From: Paractinoplanes rishiriensis | Lineage (GTDB): Bacteria; Actinomycetota; Actinomycetes; Mycobacteriales; Micromonosporaceae | Length of the DNA: 64,000 nucleotides | Reading direction: 5' to 3' | Assembly (NCBI RefSeq): GCF_016862375.1 | Contig: NZ_BOMV01000057.1 | Location: forward strand, 62,001-126,000 | Shown here: one piece after another, positions 55,983-64,000 of the stretch | Layout of the letters: each line of letters opens with the position of its first letter | How positions within the stretch are numbered: position 1 is the first letter of the stretch | Program-made: the position numbers and the translations under genes | The notes under the pieces: model-generated | Databases searched by the model: none | What the model was told of the DNA's origin: nothing | Seen by the model: the letters and a program-made list of their open reading frames with translations, nothing else

Positions 55983-56768
55983 GTGGTAAATCCGGTGACG
56001 TGGGCGGGCGTCCCGGCGAGGATGGCCGTCGTGGAGGAGGTCGAGGTCCTCGTGGCCCATCGGGAGCGGGCCACCCTGCGCGTCGGTGATGTGTTCCTGA
56101 AGGTGGACTCCGATCAGCGGCGTATCGACGTCGAGGTGGCGGCGATGGCCATGGTGCCGATCCCGACCCCGGCGGTGCTGTGGCGGCGGCCGCCGGTGCT
56201 CGCGGTCGCCGCCGTCCCCGGCACGGCGCTCGGCCGCCTCGGCGAGCCGTCGCCCGCGTCGCCCGCGGCCTGGGCCGCGGCGGGTGCCGCCATCCGCAAG
56301 CTGCATGAGGCGCCGCTGCCGCCCTGGCACGCTCCCGGCCGGGACGAGTTGGCGGCGCAGCTCGACGTCGAATGCCACGCGCTGATCCGGGACGGTGTCC
56401 TGCCCGCCGACCTGGTCACGCGCAACCGCGAGGTGGCCGGGGCCGTGCTGCGGCCGTGGACGCCGGTGTTCATCCACGGCGACCTGCAGATCACCCACGT
56501 GTTCGTCGAGGGCGACGAGGTCACCGGGGTGATCGACTGGTCCGAGGCGGCCCAGGGCGATGCCCTGTTCGACCTGGCGATCCTCACGCTCGGCCACGAG
56601 GAATGCCTGGCCGACGTCGTGGCCGGCTACGGCACCGACGTCGACCTCGACGTGATCCGCGGGTGGTGGGCGCTGCGCAGCCTGCTGGCGTTCCGGTGGC
56701 TGGCCGAACACGGCTTCGACCCGTCCGCACCGGGCTGCGAGTTCGACGTGCTGAGATCCCGCATGTGA
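55983..56768 (+). CDS. APH-family phosphotransferase
   Basis: 261 aa from GTG 55983; ATG 56022 is a possible later start. ATLRVGDVFLKVDSD (ATP-binding Lys), VFIHGDLQITHVFVEGDEVTGVIDWSEAAQGDALFDLAILTL (HGDxxxxH-type loop and metal Asp in IDWSEA). The His in place of the usual Asn in HGDLQITH is common in this subgroup. Substrate unknown; may be a small-molecule kinase rather than a resistance gene. Confidence 0.82.
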   Translation: MVNPVTWAGVPARMAVVEEVEVLVAHRERATLRVGDVFLKVDSDQRRIDVEVAAMAMVPIPTPAVLWRRPPVLAVAAVPGTALGRLGEPSPASPAAWAAAGAAIRKLHEAPLPPWHAPGRDELAAQLDVECHALIRDGVLPADLVTRNREVAGAVLRPWTPVFIHGDLQITHVFVEGDEVTGVIDWSEAAQGDALFDLAILTLGHEECLADVVAGYGTDVDLDVIRGWWALRSLLAFRWLAEHGFDPSAPGCEFDVLRSRM

Positions 56769-56803
56769 GCAGGAGCCGGGCCTCAAACTCGTCCGGCGCT
56801 GTC

Positions 56804-58120
56804 TCAGGGATCCTTCTGCACCGAGATCACGACCGTGGTGCCGGCGCCGGGGGACTGGTGGACTTCCAGGGTGCCGCCGGCGTCGGTTACCGCCTCGGTG
56901 AGCAGCAGCAGGCCCATGTGCTGGGAGCGGTCGACCGCGTCGGCGTCGAAGCCGGTGCCGTCGTCGGCCACGGTGAGGACCGCCTCGGTGGGTGCGACCG
57001 TCACGGTTACCGTCACCTTGCTGGCGTTGGCGTGCTTGAAGACGTTGTGCAGCAGTTCGCGGCATGCGCGGTAGAGCAGCTGGACGGTGAGCTGCGGCAG
57101 ATCGGCAGTGTCGTCCACCGAGATCTCCACGGTCACGCCGGCCTCGGCCAGTGGGCCGGCCAGGCCGGCTACGCCCAGTTCCAGGCTCTCGCCGGTCAGC
57201 TGTGGGGGAGCCAGGTTGATCATTGTCTGGCGTAGCTGCTGGACGTCGGCCTGGACCAGGCCGGTGACCTTGGTGATCGACGGGGCCAGCGGGCTGTCCG
57301 TGGGCAGCCTGCGCTGGATGGACTCGAGCAGGTAGACCGCGCCGGACAGGTCCTGCACCACGCCGTCGTGCAGGTCTCGGGCGATGCGGCGGCGTTCCAG
57401 CTCGGAGGCGGCCACGGCGTGTTCCAGCAGGCGGTGTCGTTCGCCGTGGGCGCGGTCCAGGCGGCGGGCGGCGGCCAGGGCCACCGGCAGTTGCAGCAGT
57501 TGGAGGGCGACGATGGCGGCCAGCGCCAGCGGGGTCAGCTTGCGGGCGATCGCGTCGGCGTCGGCGTCCACCGGGTCGGCCGGGAAGTAGGTCTCCACCA
57601 GCAGGGGCCGGCCGGACACGTCCTGGATGGCGGCGTAGGTCTCGACCAGGCGGCCCAGCGGGGTCTCCAGGTGGTTCTCGGGGCGGCTCAGGTTGGTGAT
57701 CTCGGCCTCGGCGTGGTCGCCGCCGAGCAGGTCGTGGTGTTCCGCGTCGAGGTCGAAGGTGCTGCCGATCAGGGCGTGCGCGTCGGAATAGACGATGGTG
57801 CCCTCGGGGGTCCAGACCTTCACCCGCAGGATCGAGCCGTCCAACATTCTTGGCCGTACGGCCTGGTCCAGCGCGACGACGGCGGCCGGGTCACCGCGGC
57901 GCAGGCCGGCCGTGCAGAGCGGCGCCACCACCTGGGCGGCGAACGCCCGGCCGGACCGGGCCGCGGTGCTGATCGCCTGCGCCTGCGCAACGTGGACGCT
58001 CCAGGCGGCCGCCCCGGCCGCGACTCCGACCAGGGCAAGTGCGCTCAAAGCCAAAAACCAGGCGAGCGTACGCCGGGACTCCGACCCGGCGAGCCGGCGG
58101 CGAGCTCCCATGATCGCCAT
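56804..58120 (-). CDS. NarL-type sensor histidine kinase with extracellular sensor domain
   Basis: 438 aa from ATG 58120, with CGGAAC upstream (ATG 58111 is the alternative). Membrane segments at about residues 18-40 and 200-220 bracket an extracytoplasmic domain (VVALDQAVRPRMLDGSILRVKVWTPEGTIVYSDAHALIG) of the Cache/PAS type. HisKA_3 box RRRIARDLHDGVVQDLSGAVY (His), N box RACRELLHNVFKHANAS, G box DDGTGFDAD. No regulator gene is adjacent; the truncated LuxR-type regulator at 63471 is a possible partner, unproven. Confidence 0.88.
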   Translation of the reverse strand: MAIMGARRRLAGSESRRTLAWFLALSALALVGVAAGAAAWSVHVAQAQAISTAARSGRAFAAQVVAPLCTAGLRRGDPAAVVALDQAVRPRMLDGSILRVKVWTPEGTIVYSDAHALIGSTFDLDAEHHDLLGGDHAEAEITNLSRPENHLETPLGRLVETYAAIQDVSGRPLLVETYFPADPVDADADAIARKLTPLALAAIVALQLLQLPVALAAARRLDRAHGERHRLLEHAVAASELERRRIARDLHDGVVQDLSGAVYLLESIQRRLPTDSPLAPSITKVTGLVQADVQQLRQTMINLAPPQLTGESLELGVAGLAGPLAEAGVTVEISVDDTADLPQLTVQLLYRACRELLHNVFKHANASKVTVTVTVAPTEAVLTVADDGTGFDADAVDRSQHMGLLLLTEAVTDAGGTLEVHQSPGAGTTVVISVQKDP

Positions 58121-58204
58121 TGTTCCGGTGGGTGGCCGCGGGGCGCCCGGATATCGACAGTGCGCGATATGGTGCCACGCAACAGCGACCACGGGGGAAT
58201 CACT

Positions 58205-60559
58205 GTGCACATCAGCATGCGCATTTCAGCCTGCCTGACGGCGGCGCTGGTGGCCGCGGTTGCGGCGGCGGGGGCGGCGGCGGCGGTGGCGGCGGAGGCG
58301 GCGGAGGGTCGGCCCGCCGCGGCGGCACCCGACCCGGCACCCTCCGCCAGCGCCGGACAAAAGCCGCACCCCGGACAAGGTGCGGAGGCCGGCGTGGGAC
58401 AAAAGCCGTACCCCGGGCAAGGGGCGGAGGCCGGCGTGGGACAAAAGCCGTACCCCGGGCAAGGTGCGGAGGCCGGCGTGGGACAAAAGCCGTACCCCGG
58501 GCAAGGGGCGGAGGCCGGCGCGGGACAAAAGCCGCACCCCGGGCAAGGGGCGGAGGCCGGCGCGGGACAAAAGCCCCGCGCCAACCAGGAGCCGCCGCCC
58601 CGCGCCGGCATCGAGCCGCCGTCGCGCGACCGGGCCGTCCAGGACGCCCGCGCGCTCGTCGGCCGGCACGGCCGGGCGATCCGGGCCGCGGCCGGTGAGT
58701 CGTACCAGCTCAAGGGTGTTGTTGTTGATCCTGATGGGTCTCGGCACGTGCGGTTTGACCGGACCTATCGGGGGCTGCCGGTGCTCGGCGGTGACTACGT
58801 GGTGCACGCCAACCCGGACGGCAGCTTCCGGGACACGTCGGTGGCGCAGCGCCAGACGATTGCGGTCGGCACCACGCCGGTCGTCGATGCCGAGCGGGCC
58901 AAGCGCGCCCTGCCGGGCAAAGACTCCGCCGCGCGCCTGGTGGTCGACGCGGCGCCCGGCACACCCGTGCTGGCCTGGCAGGTCACCGGGCCGGACGGGC
59001 GCACCGTCGTCGTCGACGCGGGCAGCGGTGAGGTCCGGCGCCGTTTCGACAGCGTGCACCGGGCGGACGGCACCGGGCACAGCCTCTACAGCGGCGAGGT
59101 GCCGCTCAGCACCAGCCGCACCGAGGACGGCCGGTTCACGCTGACCGACCCGGACCGGGGTGGCGCGCGCACGCTGGACGCGCTGGACAGCACCTATCCG
59201 AAGCCGGCCGGGAGCGTGCCGCTGCTGGACGACGACAACGTCTGGGGTGACGGCACCCGCGCCGACCGGGCCACGGTCGCGGCCGATGTGCACTACGGCG
59301 TGGCGCAGACCTTCGACTACTTCAAAGGCAACTTCAACCGCACCGGCGTACGCGACGACGGCAGCGCGCCGGTCGCCATGGTGCACGAGAACGAGGCCAA
59401 CGCCGCCTTCTACAGCGACTGCTACTGCGTGTCCTTCGGCGACGGCGACGACACCCGCGGCCCGTTCGTCTCGCTGGACATCGTGGCGCACGAGTGGGCG
59501 CACGGGGTCACCTTCGGCACCGCGGGACTGGTGTACGACGGCGAGTCCGGCGGGCTGAACGAGGCCACCAGCGACATCTTCGGCACGCTGGTCGAGTTCG
59601 CGGCGAACAACCCGAACGACCCGCCGGACTACCTGGTGGCCGAGAAGCTCGGCACCAGCCCGCTGCGCTACATGGACGAGCCGATCCGGGACGGCCAGTC
59701 CTCCTCGTGCTGGAACTCGGCGATCGGGGTGAAGGACGTGCACTACTCGTCCGGCGTGGCCAACAAGTTCTTCTACAACCTGGCGGTCGGCAGCGGCGAG
59801 TCGCGGTGGGGCACGAGCACGCCGTGCGCGGGTGCGCCGCCGGTGACCGGCATCGGCAACGACAAGGCCGGCCAGATCTGGTACCGGGCGCTGACCGTGT
59901 ACATGCTGTCGAACACGAACTACGCGGCGGCCCGGCAGGCCACCCTCACCGCGGCGGCCGACCTGTACGGCGCGGGCGGTACCGAGTACGCCGCGGTCGA
60001 CGCCGCCTGGAAGGCCGTGAACGTCGACGGCTCCGACCCGGTGCCGCAGGAGCCCGCGGTGTGGCGCCCCGGCAACCAGGAGAGCGTCGTGGGCGACACG
60101 GTCCGCCTCCAGATCCGGGCCGAGGACCCGCAGGGCGACGACATCACGTTCGCCGCCACCGACCTGCCGGCCGGGCTGTCGATGGACGCGACGGGCCTGA
60201 TCACCGGTTCGCCGACCACCACGGGCTGGGAGTACGTGAAGATCTCGGTGACCGACAGCGCGGGCCACGTCGGCGTCACGTACTTCTTCTGGGACATCTT
60301 CGGGCCGCCGGCGGTGACCAACCCGGGTGACCAGACGACCGGGGTGGGCGACTGGGTCTTCCTGAACATCGAGGCCACCGACGACGACTCGGACTACGAG
60401 CTCACCTATACCTTCGAGGGCATGCCGGACGGCCTCCTCGGCACCAGCACGTTCATCTACGGCTACCCGGAGAAGGCGGGCACCTGGACCACCCGGGTGA
60501 CGGTCACCGACAGCGAGGGGCGGTCCACCACGATCAGCTTCGGCTGGACCGTCACTTAG
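58205..60559 (+). CDS. Secreted M4 (thermolysin-like) metalloprotease with tandem repeats and PIG domains
   Basis: 784 aa from GTG 58205, with GGGGGA 6 bases upstream. Signal peptide rich in Ala (LTAALVAAVAAAGAAAAVAA). Residues about 51-125 are five 14-residue repeats GQKPxPGQGAEAGx plus a partial one. FTP/PepSY propeptide follows (LKGVVVDPDGSRHVRFDRTYRGLPVLGGDYV). Catalytic domain: VAHEWAHGVTFG (HExxH), GGLNEATSDIFGTLVEF (third ligand Glu), and DVHYSSGVANKFFYNLA (catalytic His). Two C-terminal putative-Ig (He_PIG) domains: GDDITFAATDLPAGLSMDATGLITG and YELTYTFEGMPDGL. An extracellular protease. Confidence 0.92.
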   Translation: MHISMRISACLTAALVAAVAAAGAAAAVAAEAAEGRPAAAAPDPAPSASAGQKPHPGQGAEAGVGQKPYPGQGAEAGVGQKPYPGQGAEAGVGQKPYPGQGAEAGAGQKPHPGQGAEAGAGQKPRANQEPPPRAGIEPPSRDRAVQDARALVGRHGRAIRAAAGESYQLKGVVVDPDGSRHVRFDRTYRGLPVLGGDYVVHANPDGSFRDTSVAQRQTIAVGTTPVVDAERAKRALPGKDSAARLVVDAAPGTPVLAWQVTGPDGRTVVVDAGSGEVRRRFDSVHRADGTGHSLYSGEVPLSTSRTEDGRFTLTDPDRGGARTLDALDSTYPKPAGSVPLLDDDNVWGDGTRADRATVAADVHYGVAQTFDYFKGNFNRTGVRDDGSAPVAMVHENEANAAFYSDCYCVSFGDGDDTRGPFVSLDIVAHEWAHGVTFGTAGLVYDGESGGLNEATSDIFGTLVEFAANNPNDPPDYLVAEKLGTSPLRYMDEPIRDGQSSSCWNSAIGVKDVHYSSGVANKFFYNLAVGSGESRWGTSTPCAGAPPVTGIGNDKAGQIWYRALTVYMLSNTNYAAARQATLTAAADLYGAGGTEYAAVDAAWKAVNVDGSDPVPQEPAVWRPGNQESVVGDTVRLQIRAEDPQGDDITFAATDLPAGLSMDATGLITGSPTTTGWEYVKISVTDSAGHVGVTYFFWDIFGPPAVTNPGDQTTGVGDWVFLNIEATDDDSDYELTYTFEGMPDGLLGTSTFIYGYPEKAGTWTTRVTVTDSEGRSTTISFGWTVT
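58355..58582 (+). repeat. 42-bp in-frame tandem repeat in the M4 protease gene
   Basis: Five full 42-base units from 58355 to 58564 plus a partial sixth, each coding GQKP(H/Y)PGQGAEAG(V/A). Units differ by only a few bases, so copy number is likely variable. The repeat lies between the signal peptide and the propeptide. Confidence 0.95.
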
Positions 60560-61148
60560 GCGGCTCGGTCCCGGCCTGCTCGCTGATCATGTATTCGGCG
60601 TACCACTCGGGCCAGTTCTCGTCGCGGACGCCGGTGCGCTGCTCGTGCTCGCCGTGCGCGGCCTCGGCCCGGCGCAGCGCGCTCGCCAGGTCTTGCACCG
60701 ACGCGTACGTGGCGGTGGCCGGGTCGACGCGGCCCGGCAGCCGGTCGGTGACCTCCTGCAGCAACCAGCCGTTGCCGTCCGGATCGCGGAACCCGGCGAG
60801 CGAGGCGTAGGAGGCGCCGCCGGGTGCCGGGCCGTCGCCGCGGCCGTCCGGGGTGACATGGAAGACCTCGCTCACCTCCACGCCGTGGGCGAGCAGGTCG
60901 GCGCGGGCCGCCTCGAGGTCGCTGACCACAAGGTAGATGCCCTGGGCCGAGCCGGCCGGCACCGCGTCGGTGCCCGGCGCGAAATGGATCGACGACGGGG
61001 AACCGGGCGGGGTGAACTGGATCGCCCGGCCGCCGCCGAGCGGGAAGTCGGCGTCGAGCCGCCAGCCGAGGCCGGCGTAGAACTCCTTGGCCCGGTCGAG
61101 ATCCCGGACCGGAATGGTGACTACTTCGAGCTTCAGATCCACGGTCAT
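60552..61148 (-). CDS. VOC-family protein with C-terminal extension
   Basis: 198 aa. VOC module in residues 1-130: LEVVTIPVRDLDRAKEFYAGLGWRLDADFPLGGGRAIQFTPPG and FRDPDGNGWLLQEVTDRL (metal-site Glu). The last 65 residues (VQDLASALRRAEAAHGEHEQRTGVRDENWPEWYAEYMISEQAG) are a helical tail seen in actinobacterial members. Convergent with the M4 gene, overlapping 8 bases. Substrate unknown. Confidence 0.87.
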   Translation of the reverse strand: MTVDLKLEVVTIPVRDLDRAKEFYAGLGWRLDADFPLGGGRAIQFTPPGSPSSIHFAPGTDAVPAGSAQGIYLVVSDLEAARADLLAHGVEVSEVFHVTPDGRGDGPAPGGASYASLAGFRDPDGNGWLLQEVTDRLPGRVDPATATYASVQDLASALRRAEAAHGEHEQRTGVRDENWPEWYAEYMISEQAGTEPPK

Positions 61149-61184
61149 CGCAGTCTCCTATGTGTAGGCTCGATGACCGTCGTA

Positions 61185-61550
61185 TCAGCATCCGTAGTAG
61201 CCGTACAGGCTCTCGCAAAATTGCCCAGCCGCCATCCGGCTCGGATCGTAGAGCGGAGCGTCCGCCACCTGGGCACTGCTGCGCCCGACGCGGATCGTGT
61301 CGCCCACCACACCGTGCACGGCCTCGACCGGGATGAACGAGGGGGTGGCGCCGAAGCCGGTCACGCCGCCGTGCTCCACGCTGATCAGCCGGTAGCGCTG
61401 CTCGTCGGCGTCGACCAACAGGTCGTCGACGGTGCCGAGGGGGTGGCCGTCGCGGTCGGTGACCCGGCAGCCGAGGAGTCGGGCCGGCGGCGCGGCCCGA
61501 TGCGGGGACTGGGTCAACCGGATCATCGTGCCGGGCCGCGGGGTCATCAT
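61185..61550 (-). CDS. PRC-barrel domain protein
   Basis: 121 aa. Core LLGCRVTDRDGHPLGTVDDLLVDADEQRYRLISVEHGGVTGFGATPSFIPVEAVHGVVGDTIRV is a complete PRC-barrel. The tail LYDPSRMAAGQFCESLYGYYGC has two Cys. The start among ATG 61550, 61547 and 61526 is uncertain. Small soluble protein of unknown role. Confidence 0.78.
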   Translation of the reverse strand: MMTPRPGTMIRLTQSPHRAAPPARLLGCRVTDRDGHPLGTVDDLLVDADEQRYRLISVEHGGVTGFGATPSFIPVEAVHGVVGDTIRVGRSSAQVADAPLYDPSRMAAGQFCESLYGYYGC

Positions 61551-61659
61551 CGAGATCTACCCATGGCCCCGAACGCCAAACGGGGCGGGCTTCTACGCTG
61601 CTGGCTGAACCGGCTGCCGGCGGCTACTGGCACGGCCACCGCGCCGGTACGGTGAGCGG

Positions 61660-62007
61660 ATGGCGGACATCGCGCGACCTCGCCCCCTGCTCCGTACGGT
61701 GGTCGGTGAGGTGCTGCGCCGGCACCGCCAGGAGCAGGGCCGCACGCTGGCCGAGGTGGCCAAGGAGGCCTGCGTCTCGGTGCAATACCTGTCCGAGGTC
61801 GAGCGCGGCCGCAAGGAACCCAGTTCCGAGATCCTGGCCGCGGTCTGCGACTCGCTCGGCATCGAGCTGTCCGACCTGCTCGCCGAGGTGCGGGCCGACC
61901 TGGTGGGCTACCGCGCCCCGGTCCTGCGGCTGGCGACCGCCCAGCTGCAGCGGCAGGTCTCCCCGCCGCTGCACCGCTCGGGCGACGTCCTCATGATGGC
62001 CGCCTGA
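61660..62007 (+). CDS. PopR/ClgR-like Xre-family activator of clp genes
   Basis: 115 aa. HTH: LLRTVVGEVLRRHRQEQGRTLAEVAKEACVSVQYLSEVERGRKEPSSEILAAVCDSLGIELSDLLAEV, very like Streptomyces ClgR/PopR (GRTLREVS...VSLGYLSEVERGQKEASSELL). The protein ends DVLMMAA; two C-terminal Ala residues are the degradation signal of Streptomyces PopR, which is destroyed by ClpP and activates clpP3-clpP4. The gene is convergent with the two clpP genes and ends one base before the first one's stop. Confidence 0.82.
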   Translation: MADIARPRPLLRTVVGEVLRRHRQEQGRTLAEVAKEACVSVQYLSEVERGRKEPSSEILAAVCDSLGIELSDLLAEVRADLVGYRAPVLRLATAQLQRQVSPPLHRSGDVLMMAA

Positions 62008-62625
62008 TCAGGCGGCGCCGCTCAATCGGTAGGCGCGGCCCGGTCGCTGGGTGATCACCTGGTCGGCGAGTCCGTAGGCGACCGCGTCCGCCGCCGACAG
62101 GGTCATGCTCCGGTCGGTGTCCGCCCGGATCTTGGCGACCGGATGACCGGTGTGCTGGGCCAGGATCTGGTCCATCTCGGCGCGGACCTTGGCCACCTCC
62201 TTGGCCTCGACCGCCAGGTCGGGCAGCGTGCCCCGGGCCTGGCTGGACGGCTGGTGCAGGGTGACCTTGGCGTGCCGCAGCACCGAGCGCCGGCCCGGGG
62301 TGCCGGCCGCCAGCAGCGCCGCCGCCGCGGACGCCGCCTGCCCGACGCAGAACGTGGCGATGTCGCAGCGGACGAAGTTCATCGTGTCGTAGATCGCGGT
62401 GAGCGCGCTGAACGAGCCGCCGGGCGAGTTGATGTACATCCCGATCTCCTGCTCGCCGGCCGACTCCAGGTGGATCAGCTGGGCGATCACGACGTTCGCC
62501 ACGCCGTCGTCGATCTCGGTGCCGAGGAACAGGATCCGGTCGGCCAGCAGCCGGGAGTAGATGTCGAAGGCACGTTCGCCGGTGGGCGTCTTCTCCACCA
62601 CGGTGGGGATCGTGTACTGGCTCAT
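62008..62625 (-). CDS. clpP: ATP-dependent Clp protease proteolytic subunit (clpP4-like)
   Basis: 205 aa from ATG 62625, with GGGAGGAA 5 bases upstream. Catalytic triad: Ser in CVGQAASAAAALLAAGTPG, His in KVTLHQPSSQARG, and Asp in DTDRSMTLSAADAVAYGLAD. IYSRLLADRILFLGTEIDDGVANVVIAQL and MYINSPGGSFSALTAIYDTM are the usual family regions. Second gene of a two-clpP operon (127 bases downstream of the other). Neither is next to clpX or tig, so this is likely the alternative ClpP pair rather than the main ClpP1P2. Confidence 0.92.
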   Translation of the reverse strand: MSQYTIPTVVEKTPTGERAFDIYSRLLADRILFLGTEIDDGVANVVIAQLIHLESAGEQEIGMYINSPGGSFSALTAIYDTMNFVRCDIATFCVGQAASAAAALLAAGTPGRRSVLRHAKVTLHQPSSQARGTLPDLAVEAKEVAKVRAEMDQILAQHTGHPVAKIRADTDRSMTLSAADAVAYGLADQVITQRPGRAYRLSGAA

Positions 62626-62752
62626 GCTGTTCCTCCCTTGGGCATGCCCTTCTGGCCCTCGCCTGCGACGCCCCATCCAACCGCCCCACCCGCCGCCCAG
62701 AAACGGACTGAAGGCTCGTCAGGTGCGGCTGGGTGCCGCTCGGTGCAGGCGG

Positions 62753-63379
62753 TCATGCGCTCAGTCCCATCGGCTGGCGGGACATCGCCGGACGCACGTC
62801 GTCGACGCTGTCCAGGATGTGGTCGATGAGGCCGTACGCCCGGGCCTCGTCGGCGTTGAACCAGCGGTCCCGCCGGCTGTCCAGTTCGACCCGCTCGACC
62901 GGCTGGCCGGTGTGCTCGGCGGTGAGCCGCAGCAGTGTGCTGCCGACCCGGTCGAGCTGCTCGGCGTAGATCTCGACGTCGGCCGCGGTGCCGCCGAAGC
63001 CGGCCGAGCCCTGGTGCATCAGGATCTGGGCGTGCGGCAGGCTGAACCGCTTGCCGGGGGTGCCCGCGGTCAGCAGGAACTGGCCCATGCTGCCGGCCAG
63101 CCCGAGCGCGAGCGTGCTCACGTCGTTCGGGATCAGCCTCATGGTGTCGTAGATGGCCAGGCCGGCGCTGACCGAGCCGCCCGGTGAGTTGATGTAGAGG
63201 CTGATGCCGCTGCGCGGGTCTTCCGCCGAGAGCAGCAGCAACTGGCCGCAGAGCCGGTTGGCGATCTGGTCGTCGACCTCGGTGCCGAGGACGATGATGC
63301 GCTGGTGCAGTAGCCGGGCGGCTACCTGGTCGTCGATGGACCCCGCGGTCCACGGGGTCGTCCCGGTGGCTGTTGGCAT
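62753..63379 (-). CDS. clpP: ATP-dependent Clp protease proteolytic subunit (clpP3-like)
   Basis: 208 aa from ATG 63379, with GGAGAGG 3-9 bases upstream. Triad: Ser in LGLAGSMGQFLLTAGTPGKR, His in ILMHQGSAGFGG, Asp in LDSRRDRWFNADEARAYGLID. LLHQRIIVLGTEVDDQIANRLCGQLLLL and SLYINSPGGSVSAGLAIYDTM complete the fold. First gene of the pair. Its two paralogous subunits probably form a mixed tetradecamer with a AAA+ partner encoded elsewhere. Confidence 0.93.
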   Translation of the reverse strand: MPTATGTTPWTAGSIDDQVAARLLHQRIIVLGTEVDDQIANRLCGQLLLLSAEDPRSGISLYINSPGGSVSAGLAIYDTMRLIPNDVSTLALGLAGSMGQFLLTAGTPGKRFSLPHAQILMHQGSAGFGGTAADVEIYAEQLDRVGSTLLRLTAEHTGQPVERVELDSRRDRWFNADEARAYGLIDHILDSVDDVRPAMSRQPMGLSA

Positions 63380-63451
63380 GGCCTCTCCTCGCTCGCGGCC
63401 GGACCTGATGGAACCAACCTTCGGGCGGGTGGGCGGCCGTCGCCAAGCCGA

Positions 63452-63466
63452 TCTGCTGTTAGCAGA
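63452..63466. promoter_or_regulatory. Candidate PopR-type palindrome upstream of clpP operon
   Basis: TCTGCT-GTT-AGCAGA, a perfect 6-bp inverted repeat with a 3-base centre, 73 bases upstream of the first clpP start. From memory, the PopR site in Streptomyces is TTCTGCC-N3-GGCAGAA; five of seven positions in each half match here with identical spacing. It also ends only 5 bases before the stop of the response regulator gene (63471), so a weak terminator hairpin is the alternative reading. Confidence 0.55.
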
Positions 63467-63470
63467 CGGG

Positions 63471-64000
63471 CTACCTGATGGCGTCGAGCAGGCCGGTCCG
63501 GATCGCCTTCATGACGGCCTCCAGCTGGCTGTGCGAGTCGAGCTTGGCGAGGATGCTCTTCACGTAGCCGCGGCAGGTGTGCAGGCTGATGCCCAGTTCG
63601 TTGGCGATGGCCCGGGCGTCCCGGCCGAGGGCCATGATCCGCAGGACGTCCCGCTCGCGGGCGGTCAGCAGTGCCACCGGCTCGGCGTGCGCGGCCCGCG
63701 GCGCGGCCGGGTTGAGCGCGCCGGACAGCAGGTGGGCCGGTATCACCATGCCGCCCCGGTGCGCGCTGCGCAGCGCCTGGAGCACGTCGCCGAGCGCGCC
63801 GCCCTTGGGCAGGAACCCGCAGGCGCCGGCCGCCACCGCCCGGGACACCAGGGATGGCTCGGCGTGCGCGGTCAACACGATCACCCGTAACTCCGGGTAG
63901 TCGGCCATCAGTTGCCCGGTCGTCTTGATCCCGTCGACGTCGGGCAGTTCCACGTCCATCAGCACGGCGTCCGGGCGCAGCCGCTCGACCAGCTCGCGCG
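63471..64000 (-). CDS. NarL/LuxR-family response regulator, N terminus beyond window
   Basis: The frame is open to the window edge (ELVERLRPDAVLMDVELPDVDG), so the first part of the receiver domain lies outside. Visible: phospho-Asp in LMDVELPD, Thr in VIVLTAHAE, Lys in GFLPKGG, and the LuxR HTH LTARERDVLRIMALGRDARAIANELGISLHTCRGYVKSILAKL. Possible partner of the orphan kinase at 56.8-58.1 kb or of a kinase just outside the window. Confidence 0.9.
   Translation of the reverse strand, partial: RELVERLRPDAVLMDVELPDVDGIKTTGQLMADYPELRVIVLTAHAEPSLVSRAVAAGACGFLPKGGALGDVLQALRSAHRGGMVIPAHLLSGALNPAAPRAAHAEPVALLTARERDVLRIMALGRDARAIANELGISLHTCRGYVKSILAKLDSHSQLEAVMKAIRTGLLDAIR

Noticed and set aside
57368..58204. 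N-terminal extension of the M4 protease frame antisense to the histidine kinase
   Set aside because: GTG 58205 has a good ribosome binding site and a signal peptide; the extension has neither.
1..64000. Search for CRISPR arrays, tRNA/rRNA genes, prophage and intact IS elements
   Set aside because: No spaced direct repeats of CRISPR type, no tRNA or rRNA-like sequence and no terminal repeats were noticed by eye; a tRNAscan and ISfinder run would settle it.

Overview
The window is very GC-rich, with dense gene packing, GTGA/ATGA stop-start overlaps, many GTG starts, LacI/TetR/MarR/ArsR/ECF regulators and secreted carbohydrate-active enzymes carrying CBM13 (ricin-type) modules. It looks like the chromosome of a filamentous actinobacterium. 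An Actinoplanes-like Micromonosporaceae is my best guess from gene style, but no marker gene here fixes the genus. I see no rRNA, tRNA, CRISPR array, intact insertion sequence or prophage.

Layout. 1-5 kb: a truncated flavin monooxygenase, a lipoprotein, a secreted endonuclease/exonuclease/phosphatase-fold enzyme beside a frameshifted gene fragment, a PRC-barrel protein and a Ppx/GppA phosphatase. 5-9 kb: a STAS protein, a chitin/cellulose-type LPMO divergent from an alpha/beta hydrolase with two LacI-type sites between them, and a uronate dehydrogenase. 9-15 kb: low-complexity DNA, DUF6157/AraC pair, lamin-tail protein, glycosyltransferase, and an ECF sigma factor coupled to a Pro/Thr-rich membrane protein and a SnoaL protein. 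15-22 kb: a plant-polysaccharide locus with pectate lyase, pectinesterase, LacI repressor, sugar-binding lipoprotein and GH43, apparently tied together by one shared promoter/operator element; uronate dehydrogenase at 7.7 kb could feed on its products.

22-34 kb: small proteins, a decayed transposase, a DUF2975/Xre pair, a GntR-TetR fusion regulator divergent from an ABC/FtsX exporter, a decayed TIR-STAND-WD40 gene, peptidase E, ChaB, a dehydrogenase, a cation/proton antiporter and a GT2 gene interrupted by an in-frame amber codon. 34-46 kb: hemerythrin, MFS exporters, a GGDEF-EAL protein, a Zn alcohol dehydrogenase, an SGNH hydrolase and small regulator-enzyme units (ArsR-MFS; ArsR with AHSA1-VOC fusion and methyltransferase; MarR).

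46-64 kb: a kinase-fold phosphotransferase followed by a free prodomain-like protein and a signal-less subtilisin; a NarL-type two-component system; an ArsR-arsenate-reductase fusion; GH15; SurE; a second histidine kinase; an M4 metalloprotease with 42-bp tandem repeats; and at the right edge a PopR/ClgR-like regulator ending in Ala-Ala next to two clpP genes with a candidate palindromic activator site, then a truncated response regulator.

Most of the content is ordinary accessory and housekeeping actinobacterial DNA. The strongest unusual points are the free prodomain-subtilisin unit, the composite LacI promoter element used twice, the duplicated CBM13 module, the PopR-ClpP locus and three decaying genes.
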